Shown here piece after piece: positions 10,368 to 23,217 of a stretch of DNA of 64,000 bases; within the stretch, counting starts at the first letter, position 1; the number at the start of each line of letters is the position of its first letter. The translations under genes were made by a program, and so were the position numbers. This stretch comes from Mycobacterium celatum (GTDB lineage Bacteria > Actinomycetota > Actinomycetes > Mycobacteriales > Mycobacteriaceae). The notes under the pieces were generated by a model, which did no database searches, was not told where the DNA came from, and saw only the letters and a list, made by a program, of their open reading frames with translations. Where the stretch lies: the NCBI RefSeq assembly GCF_002101595.1, contig NZ_LQOM01000022.1, positions 1-64,000 on the forward strand. The letters run 5' to 3'.

Positions 10368-11110
10368 GCACCAGCATTGAGACATTCCCCGACAGCGACG
10401 CGCTGGTCGCCGCGGCAGGAGAGCGACTGATCGGTGTCATCGACGCGGCGCTGGCGGCGCGGGGCCGCGCGCTGATCGTGCTGACCGGCGGCGGCAACGG
10501 CAACCGGCTGCTGAAATATCTCAAATCCCAGCAGCAGCGCATCGACTGGGCAGGAGTGCACCTGTTCTGGGGGGACGAGCGCTACGTGCCCGAAGACGAC
10601 GACGAGCGCAACGAGAAGCAGGCGCGGGCGGCCTTGCTCGATCACATCGACATCCCGGCCCGCAACGTGCATGCGATGCCGGCTCGCGACGGCGAATTCG
10701 ACAGCGACCTGGCGGCCGCGGCGCTCGCTTACGAGCAGGTCCTGGCGGCCAACGCCGAACCAGGCCAGCCCGCACCCGATTTCGACGTCCATTTCCTGGG
10801 CGTGGGCCCCGAGGGGCACGTCAATTCGTTGTTCCCCGACACATCCGCCGTGCGGGAAACCACCCGGCTGGTGGTCGCTGTCGACGATTCGCCGAAACCG
10901 CCGCCGGAGCGCATCACGTTGACGCTGCCCGCGGTCCGGCGGGCCCGCGAAGTCTGGATGATGGTGTCGGGCGCGGAGAAGGCCGACGCCGTGGCGGCCG
11001 CGGTCGGCGGCGCCGACCCGGTGTCGTGCCCGGCCGCCGGCGCCGTCGGGCGGGAGAACACGGTCTGGTTCCTCGACAGCGAAGCGGCCGCCAAGCTGCC
11101 GAGTAGCTAG
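10364..11110 (+). CDS. pgl: 6-phosphogluconolactonase
   Basis: It hydrolyses 6-phosphogluconolactone to 6-phosphogluconate. The 248 residues carry [16 protein letters not shown] near residue 45, [19 protein letters not shown] near 65, and [16 protein letters not shown] near 145 with the catalytic acid and His, all typical of the SugarP_isomerase family. The ATG overlaps the opcA stop by 4 bp (ATGA). It is the last gene of the pentose phosphate operon. Gnd is not in the window, so the next step is encoded elsewhere. Confidence 0.96.
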   Translation: MSTSIETFPDSDALVAAAGERLIGVIDAALAARGRALIVLTGGGNGNRLLKYLKSQQQRIDWAGVHLFWGDERYVPEDDDERNEKQARAALLDHIDIPARNVHAMPARDGEFDSDLAAAALAYEQVLAANAEPGQPAPDFDVHFLGVGPEGHVNSLFPDTSAVRETTRLVVAVDDSPKPPPERITLTLPAVRRAREVWMMVSGAEKADAVAAAVGGADPVSCPAAGAVGRENTVWFLDSEAAAKLPSS

Positions 11111-11238
11111 CCTCGCTGCTCGGCCTGACGGTCGGCGTAGCCGGCGGCATACTCCTCGAGTCGCCGGGCGGTGTCGCGTTCCGCGGCGCTGGGCGTCACG
11201 AAGTGGCGCCGATCCCCCTCACAGTGTCGCTGGTACAT
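11107..11238 (-). CDS. Possible small protein antisense to the pgl spacer
   Basis: A 43-codon frame starts at ATG 11238, with in-frame GTG at 11253 and TTG further up as alternative starts. It ends with a TAG overlapping the pgl stop tail to tail. It reads [20 protein letters not shown], then a charged helix-like end, [18 protein letters not shown]. About 80% of its third codon positions are G or C, as in real genes here, and the upstream in-frame stretch is Pro-rich. I do not recognise a family. The 175-bp spacer has no other content, which is the main reason to list it. Confidence 0.35.
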   Translation of the reverse strand: MYQRHCEGDRRHFVTPSAAERDTARRLEEYAAGYADRQAEQRG

Positions 11239-11285
11239 ACCGATCAGATGCACTGTCGGCGGCGGCGGTTCCGCAGGGGGCAATA

Positions 11286-11678
11286 ATGAGCGCCATGGCT
11301 GACAAAACCGAACGCGCCCCCCGGGAGCGGATCAAGACCCTAGCGCAGGCGGCGATGAACGCCGACGTCACGGTGGCGCAACTCGAGTCGTTGCTGACAG
11401 GTCTCGGACCGACCCTGAATGACCTCAACGAGTCGCTGTCGGTTTTGAATGCCACCGTCGAGCGCCTCGACAACGGCCTGGACCACTTTGAAGGCACCCT
11501 GACCGGCCTGGACGATCTGGCGCGCCGGCTGGTTGCGCTGATCGAGCCGGTGGAGGCCATCGTCGAGCGGATCGACTACATCCTGAGCGTCGGCGAGACG
11601 GTGATGTCGCCGTTGTCAGTGACCGAGCACGCGGTGCGCGGCGTGCTCAACGCGTTGCGGAATCGGACCGTGCGCTGA
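11286..11678 (+). CDS. Conserved mycobacterial hypothetical protein (Rv1444c-like by position)
   Basis: The 130-residue protein, MSAMADKTERAPRERIKTLA, has no signal peptide or membrane segment. It is built of amphipathic heptad-rich stretches (VAQLESLLTGLGPTLNDL, LSVLNATVERLDNGLDHF, LARRLVALIEPVEAIVERI), suggesting a coiled-coil or helical bundle. The start at 11286 follows GCAGGGGG at 7 nt; an ATG three codons on is possible. It lies downstream of pgl on the same strand, as Rv1444c does relative to devB in M. tuberculosis. The function is unknown. Helical bundles of this type occur in mycobacterial surface or type-VII-linked proteins, but nothing here proves that. Confidence 0.75.
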   Translation: MSAMADKTERAPRERIKTLAQAAMNADVTVAQLESLLTGLGPTLNDLNESLSVLNATVERLDNGLDHFEGTLTGLDDLARRLVALIEPVEAIVERIDYILSVGETVMSPLSVTEHAVRGVLNALRNRTVR

Positions 11679-11680
11679 CG

Positions 11681-11914
11681 TCAGCGGAACTTGATCAGCA
11701 GGGCCATCGCGACGATCGACACCAGCCAGATGCCGGTGACGAACAGCGTCAGCCGGTCGAGGTTTTTCTCCACCACGGTCGACCCCGACAGGCTGGACTG
11801 CACGCCGCCACCGAACAGCGTGGACAGACCGCCACCCTTGGCGCGGTGTAGCAGGACCAGGAGCACCACCAGCACGCTGGTGACCACCAGGATGATCTGC
11901 AAGGCCAATTGCAT
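11681..11914 (-). CDS. secG: Preprotein translocase subunit SecG
   Basis: This is the small membrane subunit of the SecYEG channel. The 77 residues, MQLALQIILVVTSVLVVLLV, hold a first membrane helix, then the conserved cytoplasmic loop HRAKGGGLSTLFGGGVQSS, then a second helix, LTLFVTGIWLVSIVAMALL. The ATG at 11914 follows AAGGTGG at 5 nt; a GTG at 11923 is a weaker alternative. It lies downstream of tpiA on the same strand, separated by a frameshifted gene, as secG follows gap-pgk-tpi in many actinobacteria. Confidence 0.95.
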   Translation of the reverse strand: MQLALQIILVVTSVLVVLLVLLHRAKGGGLSTLFGGGVQSSLSGSTVVEKNLDRLTLFVTGIWLVSIVAMALLIKFR

Positions 11915-11924
11915 GGCCGCCACC

Positions 11925-12654
11925 TTACCGGCTGGTGCTCGGCCGCCCGAACTGGATACGGTCCAGCGCCGCCTGCGCCGCCGCGGGGAAGCGTGGGTCG
12001 GGCTGGAGCGCGTTCTCCCTGGCGCAGGCTTCGGTGAACTTGATCACGTGCTCGTCGCCGTTCTCCGCCGCCCGACCGAACAGGTCCTGCCACGACGGCA
12101 ACCCGTCGCGGGACGCGATCTCGAGGCTCTGCTGTTCGCCGCCGGCGTCGCGGGTGAACCTCGCCAGCAGCGCGACGTGTACACGCCACATGGCGGCCAC
12201 CGACGGTTGGTGCAACTCGCCGGGTAGCTGGGCCAGCCCGATCCGCATGGCGGCCGGCGCCGTCACGGCGTGAATCATCGGCACCGGCGGCTCGTCCGGG
12301 TGAGCGAGGTAGACACCACGTCACGCCACGGCCGCTCGGCGAGTTCCGGCGGAACAACTCCTCCCAATCCCCCGCCCGCGCGAAGCGTCCCAACGCCTCA
12401 CGCCAGGATTGCTCGTCCGACGGGTCGATCCGGAATCTGGACTCGGGTGGATCATGATGGTCCATCCGACGTTTGTAGTGTTCGACCCAGGACGCCACCT
12501 CGTCGCCAAAGCCCAAGGTGCACAACGCTTCAGCGGCCATTGGGCCGTGGTTGGCGAAGTCGTTCTCGCCGCGCTCATAGCCGAGCCCGTCGAGACGCTC
12601 GTACGCCTCGGCCATCGCATCGGAATACACGTTGCTGGAGGTCGTCGTCCGCAT
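11925..12654 (-). pseudogene. Questin-oxidase-like (DUF4243) gene with two frameshifts
   Basis: Frame A from 12654 reads MRTTTSSNVYSDAMAEAYER and contains FANHGPMAAEAL, the hallmark of questin-oxidase-like proteins; it stays coherent to FARAGDWEELFRR near 12348. Coherent sequence continues for about 12 residues in a second frame (ELAERPWRDVV). It then shifts near 12312 to a third frame (YLAHPDEPPVPMIHAVTAPA) that runs to the stop at 11925 through HVIKFTEACARENALQPDP, a typical family C-terminus. Both breaks look like single-base losses about 35 bp apart. Restored, it would be about 242 residues, shorter than many relatives. It is either a decayed gene or carries two sequencing errors; its neighbours are intact. 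Confidence 0.6.
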
Positions 12655-12701
12655 GGCCCCACGCTATGACCTCAAACGCAGTTGAGGTCAACCGCAGCGC
12701 T

Positions 12702-13487
<786 letters not shown>

Positions 13488-13500
13488 CGGGATCCTTACC

Positions 13501-14715
13501 TCAGCTGCTCAATACTTCTAGGCCGGGCAACGCTTTGCCCTCAAGGTATTCCAGCGACGCGCCGCCGCCGGTGGAAATATGCGAGAAGCCGTCCTCGGGC
13601 AGCCCGAGCGCGCGCACCGCCGCCGCGGAGTCACCGCCGCCGACCACGCTGAACGCCCCCTTGGTGGTCGCCGCGGCGATCGCCTCGGCGACCCCATTGG
13701 TGCCGGCGGCGAAGGCGGGGAACTCGAAGACACCCATCGGGCCGTTCCAGAAGATCGTCTTCGCGTTGGACAGCAAGGTGGTGAACCGCTGCACCGACCC
13801 CGGCCCGATATCCAGGCCCATTTTTCCCTCGGGAATTGCGTCCGCCGCGACCACGTCCGGCGTCGCATCGGGGGCGAACTTGTCGGCCACGACGATGTCC
13901 ACCGGCAGTCGCAGCACGTCGGCGTAGGTGTCCAGCAGCCGTCGGCAGGTGTCGACCATCTCACTCTCGAGCAGCGATGTGCCGACCGAGAGGCCTTGCG
14001 CGGCAAGGAATGTGAAGCACATGCCACCGCCGATCACGATGCTGTCGGCCTTGGTCGCCAGTTTCTCGATGACGCCCAGCTTGTCGGAGACCTTCGAGCC
14101 ACCGAGCACCACGGCATACGGCCGCTCGGTTGAACTGGTCAGGCGCTCAAGGACTTTCACCTCGTCGGCGACCAGTGTTCCGGCGTAGTGCGGCAGCAGG
14201 GTGGCGACGTCGTACACCGAGGCCTGTTTGCGGTGCACCACCCCGAACCCGTCGGAGACAAAAGCCCCGTCATCACCGACGAGTTCGGCCAGTTGCCTGG
14301 CCATCGCCAGCCGCTCGGCGTCGTCCTTGCTGGTCTCGCGCGGGTCGAAGCGAATGTTCTCCAGCAGCAGGACGTCTCCGTCGGTGAGGCCCTCGGCGCG
14401 GGCCAGCGCGTCGCTGCCGACGACATCGCCGGCAAGTTGCACGTGCTGACCGAGTTGCTCGCTCAGCGCGGCGGCGACCGGTGCCAGCGACAGCTTCGGG
14501 TCGAGACCGCCCTTCGGGCGGCCCAGATGCGCCGTCACCACCACTTTGGCGCCGGCGTCGACCAGCGCCTTCAGCGTCGGCACCGACGCGCTGATGCGAC
14601 CGGGGTCGGTGATTGCCCCGTCGTCGTCGAGCGGGACGTTGAGGTCGGAGCGCACCAGCACGCCCCGCCCCGAAACCCCTTGTGCAAGAAGGTCGTCGAG
14701 TGTCTGAATGCTCAC
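13501..14715 (-). CDS. pgk: Phosphoglycerate kinase
   Basis: It makes ATP from 1,3-bisphosphoglycerate. The 404-residue protein has [16 protein letters not shown] near residue 20, [11 protein letters not shown] near 60, and [15 protein letters not shown] near 150. The nucleotide-binding domain contains [29 protein letters not shown] and [15 protein letters not shown]. The GTG start at 14715 lies 3 bp after the gap stop codon, so the two are translationally linked. Codon use and length are ordinary for the family. Confidence 0.97.
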   Translation of the reverse strand: MSIQTLDDLLAQGVSGRGVLVRSDLNVPLDDDGAITDPGRISASVPTLKALVDAGAKVVVTAHLGRPKGGLDPKLSLAPVAAALSEQLGQHVQLAGDVVGSDALARAEGLTDGDVLLLENIRFDPRETSKDDAERLAMARQLAELVGDDGAFVSDGFGVVHRKQASVYDVATLLPHYAGTLVADEVKVLERLTSSTERPYAVVLGGSKVSDKLGVIEKLATKADSIVIGGGMCFTFLAAQGLSVGTSLLESEMVDTCRRLLDTYADVLRLPVDIVVADKFAPDATPDVVAADAIPEGKMGLDIGPGSVQRFTTLLSNAKTIFWNGPMGVFEFPAFAAGTNGVAEAIAAATTKGAFSVVGGGDSAAAVRALGLPEDGFSHISTGGGASLEYLEGKALPGLEVLSS

Positions 14716-14718
14716 GGC

Positions 14719-15780
<1,062 letters not shown>

Positions 15781-15790
15781 CTAGTGGTGG

Positions 15791-15814
15791 TCGCAAGCGC
15801 GGCGAAGCCGGGCG
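15791..15814 (+). repeat. 24-bp repeat, copy 2, in the whiA-gap spacer
   Basis: This is identical to 7908-7931 within the start of zwf. It lies about 55 bp upstream of the gap start codon (minus strand), in non-coding sequence. Confidence 0.75.
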
Positions 15815-15842
15815 TCAGGACGCGGCGAGCGCATCCGCTGCC

Positions 15843-15897
15843 GAGATCGACGTATTGCAGACAAAGATCGAGTAAGTGCCCGCACAACGTCGATCTC
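15843..15897. repeat. Long inverted repeat between whiA and gap
   Basis: GAGATCGACGT (15843-15853) and ACGTCGATCTC (15887-15897) form a perfect 11-bp inverted repeat around a 33-base loop. There is no T-run, so it is a poor intrinsic terminator. It could be a small non-autonomous element, a two-half-site operator for gap, or an RNA hairpin in the gap leader. Confidence 0.6.
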
Positions 15898-15929
15898 AAC
15901 GCGCCATCACGTGGTCGGGCGACGGCCAG

Positions 15930-16907
15930 TTAGGCGTCCTCGAGCAAATCGGGCGTCACCGCCGATTCGGTGTCGGGAATGCCGTCCTGTTTGGCTTTGC
16001 GGTCGGCCATCGACAGCAGCCGCCGAATACGCCCCGCCACAGCATCTTTCGTCATCGGCGGATCGGCCAGCCGGCCCAGCTCCTCCAAGGAGGCTTGCCG
16101 GTGCTCGACGCGCAGCTTGCCGGCCGCGGCCAGATGGTCGGGCACGGTATCGCCGAGGATTTCCAGCGCACGCTCCACCCGGGCGGCCGCCGCCACCGCT
16201 GCGCGCGCCGAGCGCCGCAGGTTGGCATCGTCGAAGTTGGCCAACCGGTTGGCCGTCGCCCGCACCTCGCGGCGCATCCGGCGCTCCTCCCAGATCAGCC
16301 GGGTGTCCTGGGCGCCCATCCGGGTCAGCAGCGCGCCGATGGCCTCGCCGTCGCGCACCACGACGCGGTCGGCGCCGCGCACCTCACGCGCCTTGGCGCT
16401 GATCCCGAGCCGGCGCGCCGCGCCGACCAGCGCCAGAGCGGCCTCCGGGCCGGGGCAGCTGACCTCCAGGGCCGACGAGCGGCCCGGTTCGGTCAGCGAT
16501 CCGTGCGCCAGGAAGGCGCCCCGCCACGCGGCCTCGGCGTCGGCGACGCTGCCGCCGACCACCTGGGCCGGCAGCCCCCGCACCGGGCGGCCTCGCAGGT
16601 CCAGCAAGCCGGTCTGGCGGGCCAGCGCCTCGCCGTCGTTGGCGACCCGGATCACATACCGGGTCTGCTTGCGAATTCCGCTGGCGGACAACACATGTAC
16701 CACCGCGTTGTAGCCGTAGAGATCGAAGATGTCCTTGCGCAGCCGCCGGGCGATGCTGCCCAGGTCCACTTCGGCTTCGACAACCACCCGGCCGCCGACG
16801 ATGTGCAGCCCCCCGGCGAACCGCAGCAGCGAGGTGACCTCGGCACGCCGCGCGCTCACCGAGTTCACCACCAGGCGGCTCAACTCGTCTTTGACTTCGG
16901 CCGTCAT
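15930..16907 (-). CDS. whiA: DNA-binding protein WhiA
   Basis: WhiA is a conserved Gram-positive regulator (sporulation in Streptomyces, division-related in others). The 325 residues start [20 protein letters not shown], have the LAGLIDADG-like homing-endonuclease fold in the middle ([19 protein letters not shown] near residue 120), and end in the DNA-binding HTH ([20 protein letters not shown]). The ATG at 16907 overlaps the yvcK stop (ATGA) and gives the usual 325 residues; the GTG two codons earlier is less likely. It is the fourth gene of uvrC-rapZ-yvcK-whiA, an order conserved across actinobacteria and firmicutes. Confidence 0.95.
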   Translation of the reverse strand: MTAEVKDELSRLVVNSVSARRAEVTSLLRFAGGLHIVGGRVVVEAEVDLGSIARRLRKDIFDLYGYNAVVHVLSASGIRKQTRYVIRVANDGEALARQTGLLDLRGRPVRGLPAQVVGGSVADAEAAWRGAFLAHGSLTEPGRSSALEVSCPGPEAALALVGAARRLGISAKAREVRGADRVVVRDGEAIGALLTRMGAQDTRLIWEERRMRREVRATANRLANFDDANLRRSARAAVAAAARVERALEILGDTVPDHLAAAGKLRVEHRQASLEELGRLADPPMTKDAVAGRIRRLLSMADRKAKQDGIPDTESAVTPDLLEDA

Positions 16908-17947
16908 TGCCACGCGTCGTCACCTCTCGGTCCGTCTGCGCCGGGTTGCTGACGTTCACCTTCGATCGGCATCGGGGCTGTCACCGGGGACGCTGCCTGA
17001 CCAGTGTCGCGCATGCCCACTCCGTCCAGCGCCGCGGCCAGCTTGCCCGGGTCATGTAAAGGTGTACCAGCCCGCGAGACGTCCGCGAACTGAACCTCGG
17101 CGTCCAGCAACTTTGCGGTGCGCCGCAGTTGGTCACGTTCGCGCTCACTGGGCACCCGCTCGGCGTCGATGATGACGTCGTGCACGCTGAAGTCCGGTGC
17201 GTGCTGGGCGAGCACGTGCAAGTGGCGTTCCACCGAGAACCCGGCCGTCTCCCCCGGCTCGGCGACCAGGTTGAGCACCAGCGCGCGCCGCGCCGTGGTG
17301 GCCCGCAGTGCGGCGGCCAGCCCCGGCACCAGCACGTGCGGGATGACGCTGGTGAACCAGGACCCGGGCCCCAGCACCACCAGGTCGGCGGCCATGATCG
17401 CGTCGACGGCCTGCCGGGTGGCCGGCGGGTTGGCGGGCAGCAGCCGCACCCGGCGAACCTTGCCCGGCGTGGTCGCGATCGCCACCTGACCGCGGATCAC
17501 CCTGAACATCCGCGGGTCGGCCTCCAGGCCGGAGACGTCGGCCTCGATCTGCAGCGCGATCGGGCACATCGGCAACACCCGGCCCTTGACACCGAGGACG
17601 CGGCCCATCTCGTCGAGCGCGGCGACCGGGTCGGCCAGCATCTCCGACAGGCCGGCCAGCAGCAGGTTTCCGATCGGATGCCCGGCCAGCGCGCCGCTGC
17701 CGCCGAACCGGTGCTGCAGGACGGTCGCCCACAGCCGACCGTGTGGGCTGTCGGATGCCAACGCCGCCAACGCCATTCGCAGGTCACCCGGCGGCACCAC
17801 ATCGAGTTCGCTGCGCAGCCGGCCCGAGGATCCGCCGTCGTCGGCGACGGTGACGACGGCGGTGACGTGCGGGGTCAGCCGCCGGGCCGCGGACAGCGTC
17901 GCGTACAGGCCGTGTCCGCCGCCCAGGGCGACAATGCGCAAACTCAT
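16904..17947 (-). CDS. yvcK: YvcK/CuvA family protein (gluconeogenesis factor)
   Basis: This UDP-sugar-binding CofD-like family is needed for growth on gluconeogenic carbon and, in mycobacteria, for polar wall growth. The 347-residue protein begins [20 protein letters not shown], with the glycine-rich nucleotide loop, followed by [18 protein letters not shown] and [25 protein letters not shown] near residue 190 is the second binding region. The C-terminal 25 residues ([18 protein letters not shown]) are polar and probably disordered. ATGA overlaps join it to rapZ before and whiA after. Confidence 0.93.
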   Translation of the reverse strand: MSLRIVALGGGHGLYATLSAARRLTPHVTAVVTVADDGGSSGRLRSELDVVPPGDLRMALAALASDSPHGRLWATVLQHRFGGSGALAGHPIGNLLLAGLSEMLADPVAALDEMGRVLGVKGRVLPMCPIALQIEADVSGLEADPRMFRVIRGQVAIATTPGKVRRVRLLPANPPATRQAVDAIMAADLVVLGPGSWFTSVIPHVLVPGLAAALRATTARRALVLNLVAEPGETAGFSVERHLHVLAQHAPDFSVHDVIIDAERVPSERERDQLRRTAKLLDAEVQFADVSRAGTPLHDPGKLAAALDGVGMRDTGQAASPVTAPMPIEGERQQPGADGPRGDDAWQ

Positions 17948-18852
17948 TCGCGGCCCAGATCCCGGTGCAACACCCGCACCGACAGTTGGCTATCCGGTTC
18001 CAGCAGCCGCGCCAGCGCTTCGGCGATGGCCACACTGCGATGCTTGCCGCCGGTGCAACCGATGGCGACGGTCATGTAGCGCTTCCCCTCCCTGCGATAG
18101 CCGTCGACAACCAGGGACAGCAATCGATGGTAGGTGTCGAGGAACTCTGCCGCGCCGGTCTGGCCGAGCACGTAGTCACGAACCATCGGATGTTGTCCGG
18201 TGTGCGGCCGCAGTTCGTCGACCCAGTGCGGGTTGGGCAGGAATCGCACGTCCATCACCATGTCGGCGTCCATCGGCAGGCCGTATTTGTAGCCGAAGGA
18301 TTCGACGGTCACGCTGGTATGCGCGACGGCCTCACCACCGAAGGCGCGTTCGATGCTTTCCCGCAGGCCACGCACCGACAGCGTGGACGTGTCGATGATC
18401 AGGTCGGCGGTGGCGCGCACCGGCGCCAGCATCTCGCGCTCGGCGGCGATGCCCTCGGCCAGTGTTTGCTCGCCCTGCAGCGGGTGGCTGCGGCGATTCT
18501 GCTCGTAACGCCGCACCAGCATGTCGTCGGAGGCCTCCATGAACAACACCCGCGGGGTGATGTTGCGAGTGGCCAGGTCGTTGCGTACCCAATCCAGGTC
18601 GCCGGTGAACCCGCGGGACCGCACGTCCATCACCACCGCCAGCTGGGTGATCCGCGAGCCCGCCGCCAGACCGAAGTCCACCATCCGGGTGATCAGCTGC
18701 GGCGGCAGGTTGTCGGCGACATACCAGCCGAGGTCCTCGAGCACCTTGGCCGCGGTGCCGCGCCCAGCCCCGGACAGCCCGGTTACCAGAACGACGTCGA
18801 TGCCGGATTCGGTTGCGCTGTTGACGTTTTCGGAGCTCGGCATGCTGGTCAT
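17944..18852 (-). CDS. rapZ: RapZ/YvcJ family nucleotide-binding protein
   Basis: In E. coli, RapZ is an RNA adaptor controlling GlmS; the mycobacterial role is unproven. The 302 residues have the P-loop [20 protein letters not shown], where the usual Walker Lys-Ser is Arg-Gly. [40 protein letters not shown] (Walker B region) and the C-terminal domain end [19 protein letters not shown] follow. As I recall, M. tuberculosis Rv1421 has the same Arg, so this is a lineage feature. The ATG at 18852 overlaps the uvrC stop; ATG 18843 is an alternative. Confidence 0.92.
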   Translation of the reverse strand: MTSMPSSENVNSATESGIDVVLVTGLSGAGRGTAAKVLEDLGWYVADNLPPQLITRMVDFGLAAGSRITQLAVVMDVRSRGFTGDLDWVRNDLATRNITPRVLFMEASDDMLVRRYEQNRRSHPLQGEQTLAEGIAAEREMLAPVRATADLIIDTSTLSVRGLRESIERAFGGEAVAHTSVTVESFGYKYGLPMDADMVMDVRFLPNPHWVDELRPHTGQHPMVRDYVLGQTGAAEFLDTYHRLLSLVVDGYRREGKRYMTVAIGCTGGKHRSVAIAEALARLLEPDSQLSVRVLHRDLGRE

Positions 18853-20792
18853 CCGGACGCCTGTTCGACGGGTTGTGCATCGCCGCGCAGCGCGTCGCGC
18901 ACCGCGGTGGCGGTCGCCACACCGATGCCGGGCACCGCGGTGATCTCCTCGACGGTGGCCTGCCGCAGCCGCGCCACCGACCCGAAATGGGTGACCAGCG
19001 CCTTGCGCCGGTGCTCACCGAGCCCCGGCACCGCGTCCAGCGCGGACGCCGTCATGCGCTTGGACCGCTTGCTGCGGTGATAGCTGATCGCGAAGCGGTG
19101 CGCCTCGTCGCGGATGCGCTGTAGCAGATAGAGGCCTTCGCTGTTGCGCGGCAAGATGATCGGGTCCGGCTCACTGGGCACCCACACCTCCTCGAGCCGC
19201 TTGGCCAGCCCGATCACCGCCACGTCGGTGATGCCGAGTTCGTCGAGCACCGCGCTGGCCGCGTTGACCTGTGGCGCGCCGCCGTCGACGACGTACAGAT
19301 TCGGCGGATAGGCGAACTTACGTGACTTCCCTTCCGGTGCAAGGGTATTCGCCTCCTGCAGGTGGCGGGCGAAGCGGCGCCGCGTCACCTCGGCAATCGA
19401 GGCGACGTCGTCGGAGCGGCCCTGTCCGGCGGCTTCCCGGATGGCGAAGTGACGGTAGTCCGACTTGCGCGGCAGACCGTCTTCGAACACCACCAGCGAG
19501 CCCACCACGTCGGTGCCCTGCACGTGGCTGATGTCTACGCATTCGATGCGCAGCGGCGCCTCGGCCAGGCCGAGCGACTCCTGAATATTCTGCAGCGCAG
19601 CAGATCTGGCGGTGAAGTCGCCGGCCCGCTTCAGTTTGTGTTGTTGCAGCGCCTCTTTGGCGTTTCGCTGCACGGTTTCGGCGAGCGCACGCTTGTCGCC
19701 GCGCCGCGGGACGCGCAGCGCCACCCGCGAGCCGCGCAGGTTCGACAGCCAGCTGGCCAGCTCGTCGGAGTTGGGCGGCAGACACGGGACCAGCACCTCG
19801 CGAGGCACCGGGTTGCTGGATTCGTCGGCGGCGCCGTCGAGTTCGGCCTGCTCGCCGTAGAACTGGGTGAGGAACTGCTCGACCAGCTGCGCCTCGCCGG
19901 AATCCCCTGGATCGCCCGGCTTTTCGACGATCCAGCCGCGCTGGCCTCTCACGCGCCCGCCACGGACATGGAATACCTGCACCGCGGCCTCCAGCTCGTC
20001 GTCGGCGAACGCCACCACGTCGGCGTCGGTGCCGTCGCCGAGCACCACGGCCTGCTTCTCCAGTGCCCGCTTCAACGCCGACAGGTCGTCACGCAGCCGC
20101 GCTGCCCGTTCGAAGTCGAGATGCTGGGCGGCGGTGTTCATCTGCTGTTCCAGGCTGCGCGCGTACCGGTCGGTTTTGCCGGACAGGAAGTCGCAGAAAT
20201 CCAACACGATCTGACGATGCTGCTCGGCGGTGACCCGCCCGATGCACGGCGCCGAGCATTTGTCGATGTAGCCGAGCAGGCAGGGCCGGTCGATTTGCTT
20301 GTGCCGCTTGAACACTCCGGCCGAGCAGGTACGTGCCGGGAACACCCGGGTCAGCAGGTCGAGGGTTTCCCGGATGGCCCAGGCGTGCGAGTACGGCCCG
20401 AAATAGCGCACGCCCTTCTTGCGGGGACCGCGGTAGACCATCAGCCGTGGGAATTCCTCGCCCAGGGTGACGGCCAGCACCGGATAGGACTTGTCGTCGC
20501 GGTAGCGGACGTTGAACCGCGGGTCGAACTCCTTGATCCAGTTGTATTCCAGCTGCAGCGCCTCGACCTCGGTCTTCACCACCGTCCACTCGACTTTCGC
20601 GGCGGTGGTCACCATCTGGCGGGTGCGCGGGTGCAGGCTCGCGACGTCGGCGAAGTACGACGTCAGCCGGCTGCGCAGGCTTTTGGCTTTGCCCACGTAG
20701 ATGACGCGCCCGTGCTGGTCCCGGAACCGGTACACGCCCGGCTCGACCGGGATGGACCCGGGCGCGGGGCGATACGTGGCGGGGTCAGGCAC
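18849..20792 (-). CDS. uvrC: Excinuclease ABC subunit C
   Basis: UvrC makes both incisions in nucleotide-excision repair. The GIY-YIG domain is at the N-terminus ([20 protein letters not shown], residues 17-37). A Cys-rich segment follows ([12 protein letters not shown]...[13 protein letters not shown]), then the UVR motif ([15 protein letters not shown]), the RNase-H-like nuclease ([33 protein letters not shown]), and the helix-hairpin-helix pair ([15 protein letters not shown]...[15 protein letters not shown]). GTG at 20792 starts [20 protein letters not shown], as in relatives; the longer frame to 20837 is not conserved. The length is 647 residues. Confidence 0.96.
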   Translation of the reverse strand: MPDPATYRPAPGSIPVEPGVYRFRDQHGRVIYVGKAKSLRSRLTSYFADVASLHPRTRQMVTTAAKVEWTVVKTEVEALQLEYNWIKEFDPRFNVRYRDDKSYPVLAVTLGEEFPRLMVYRGPRKKGVRYFGPYSHAWAIRETLDLLTRVFPARTCSAGVFKRHKQIDRPCLLGYIDKCSAPCIGRVTAEQHRQIVLDFCDFLSGKTDRYARSLEQQMNTAAQHLDFERAARLRDDLSALKRALEKQAVVLGDGTDADVVAFADDELEAAVQVFHVRGGRVRGQRGWIVEKPGDPGDSGEAQLVEQFLTQFYGEQAELDGAADESSNPVPREVLVPCLPPNSDELASWLSNLRGSRVALRVPRRGDKRALAETVQRNAKEALQQHKLKRAGDFTARSAALQNIQESLGLAEAPLRIECVDISHVQGTDVVGSLVVFEDGLPRKSDYRHFAIREAAGQGRSDDVASIAEVTRRRFARHLQEANTLAPEGKSRKFAYPPNLYVVDGGAPQVNAASAVLDELGITDVAVIGLAKRLEEVWVPSEPDPIILPRNSEGLYLLQRIRDEAHRFAISYHRSKRSKRMTASALDAVPGLGEHRRKALVTHFGSVARLRQATVEEITAVPGIGVATATAVRDALRGDAQPVEQASG

Positions 20793-20861
20793 GGTTTCCA
20801 GGCTAGTCTGCCGCCGCGACAAGACGCAGAATCGCACTGGGACGGCGTCGCGGATGCGACT

Positions 20862-21814
<953 letters not shown>

Positions 21815-21848
21815 TCATCGCTCCGCTCTGCATCGTCGCCGGCGCGAC

Positions 21849-23126
21849 TCACAGAGCCCCGCCGAATTCGCCGGGCAGGTGGGCGGATTCGTGATAATCG
21901 TCCAGGCCGATCAGGTCGTGACCCATCCTGTCGCGTTTGGTCATCAGGTAGCGGATGTTCTCGGCGTTGGCCCGCACCGGCAGCGGTACCCGCTCGATGA
22001 TGTGCAGTCCGTAGCCGTCGAGCCCGACCCGCTTGGCCGGATTGTTGGTCAGCAGCCGCATCGACCGGACGCCGAGGTCGACGAGTATCTGCGCGCCGAT
22101 GCCGTAATCGCGTGCGTCGGCGGGCAATCCGAGTTTGAGGTTGGCGTCGACGGTATCCGCGCCGGCGTCTTGTAACTGGTAGGCCTGCAGTTTGTGCATC
22201 AGCCCGATGCCGCGGCCTTCGTGCCCGCGCATGTAGAGCACCACCCCGCGTCCCTCGCGGGCGACCATCGCCATCGCCGCATCGAGCTGCGGGCCGCAGT
22301 CGCAGCGGCGCGAACCGAACACGTCACCGGTCAGGCACTCCGAGTGCACCCGGACCAGCACGTCGTGCCCGTCGTAGTTGGGCCCGGCAATCTCACCGCG
22401 GACCAGCGCCACGTGTTCGACGTCCTCGTAGATGCTGGTGTAGCCGACCGCGCGGAACTCGCCGTGCCGGGTCGGGATGCGGGCCTCGGCGACGCGCTCG
22501 ATGTGCTTCTCATGCTTGCGCCGGTACTCGATCAGGTCGGCGATCGCGATCATCGCCAGGTCGTGCTCGTCGGCGAAGACCCGCAGCTCGTCGGTCTGCG
22601 CCATCGCGCCTTCGTCCTTTTGGCTGACGATCTCGCAGATTGCGCCCGCGGGTTGCAGCCCGGCCAGCCGGGCCAGGTCGACCGCGGCTTCGGTGTGGCC
22701 GGTGCGGCGCAACACGCCACCGTCCTTGGCGCGCAACGGAACAACGTGGCCGGGCCGGGTGAAGTCATCGGCGACGCTGGCCGGATCGGCCAGCAGCCGC
22801 ATCGTGGTTGCGCGGTCGGAGGCCGAAATCCCGGTCCCGACACCGTTTTTCGCGTCGACGGTGACAGTGTAGGCGGTGCCGTGCTTGTCCTGGTTGACCG
22901 CGTACATCGGCAACAGGCCCAGGCGGTCGCAGATGGCGCCGTCGAGCGGGACGCACAGGTAGCCGGAGGTGTAGCGCACCATGAAGGCCACCAATTCGGG
23001 GGTGGCCATTTCGGCGGCGAAGATCAGGTCGCCCTCGTTCTCGCGGTTCTCATCGTCGATGACGACAACGGCCTTGCCCGCCGCGATGTCGGCAACCGCC
23101 CGCTCGACGGAGTCCAACCGCGTCAT
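21849..23126 (-). CDS. ribBA: Bifunctional 3,4-DHBP synthase / GTP cyclohydrolase II
   Basis: It supplies both riboflavin precursors. Residues 1-205 are the RibB domain ([20 protein letters not shown], with the acidic metal site, and [10 protein letters not shown]). Residues 206-425 are the RibA domain with the zinc site [18 protein letters not shown] and [20 protein letters not shown]. The ATG at 23126 follows AGGTGG at 5 nt and gives 425 residues, the length I remember for M. tuberculosis RibA2; the GTG at 23135 is less likely. No FMN riboswitch consensus is visible in the 91 bp before it. Confidence 0.95.
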   Translation of the reverse strand: MTRLDSVERAVADIAAGKAVVVIDDENRENEGDLIFAAEMATPELVAFMVRYTSGYLCVPLDGAICDRLGLLPMYAVNQDKHGTAYTVTVDAKNGVGTGISASDRATTMRLLADPASVADDFTRPGHVVPLRAKDGGVLRRTGHTEAAVDLARLAGLQPAGAICEIVSQKDEGAMAQTDELRVFADEHDLAMIAIADLIEYRRKHEKHIERVAEARIPTRHGEFRAVGYTSIYEDVEHVALVRGEIAGPNYDGHDVLVRVHSECLTGDVFGSRRCDCGPQLDAAMAMVAREGRGVVLYMRGHEGRGIGLMHKLQAYQLQDAGADTVDANLKLGLPADARDYGIGAQILVDLGVRSMRLLTNNPAKRVGLDGYGLHIIERVPLPVRANAENIRYLMTKRDRMGHDLIGLDDYHESAHLPGEFGGAL

Positions 23127-23217
23127 CTTTGCCACCTAGTCTCGGACGAGCCCCGTCGCAGGGCTCATGCGTTGCATTCAGTATGAACCACGAGGATGGC
23201 GCGGATATTGCGGTGGC

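Noticed and set aside
23127..23217. FMN riboswitch before ribBA
   Set aside because: The conserved AGGGGCAG and other helix sequences of the FMN aptamer are not present and the spacer is too short.
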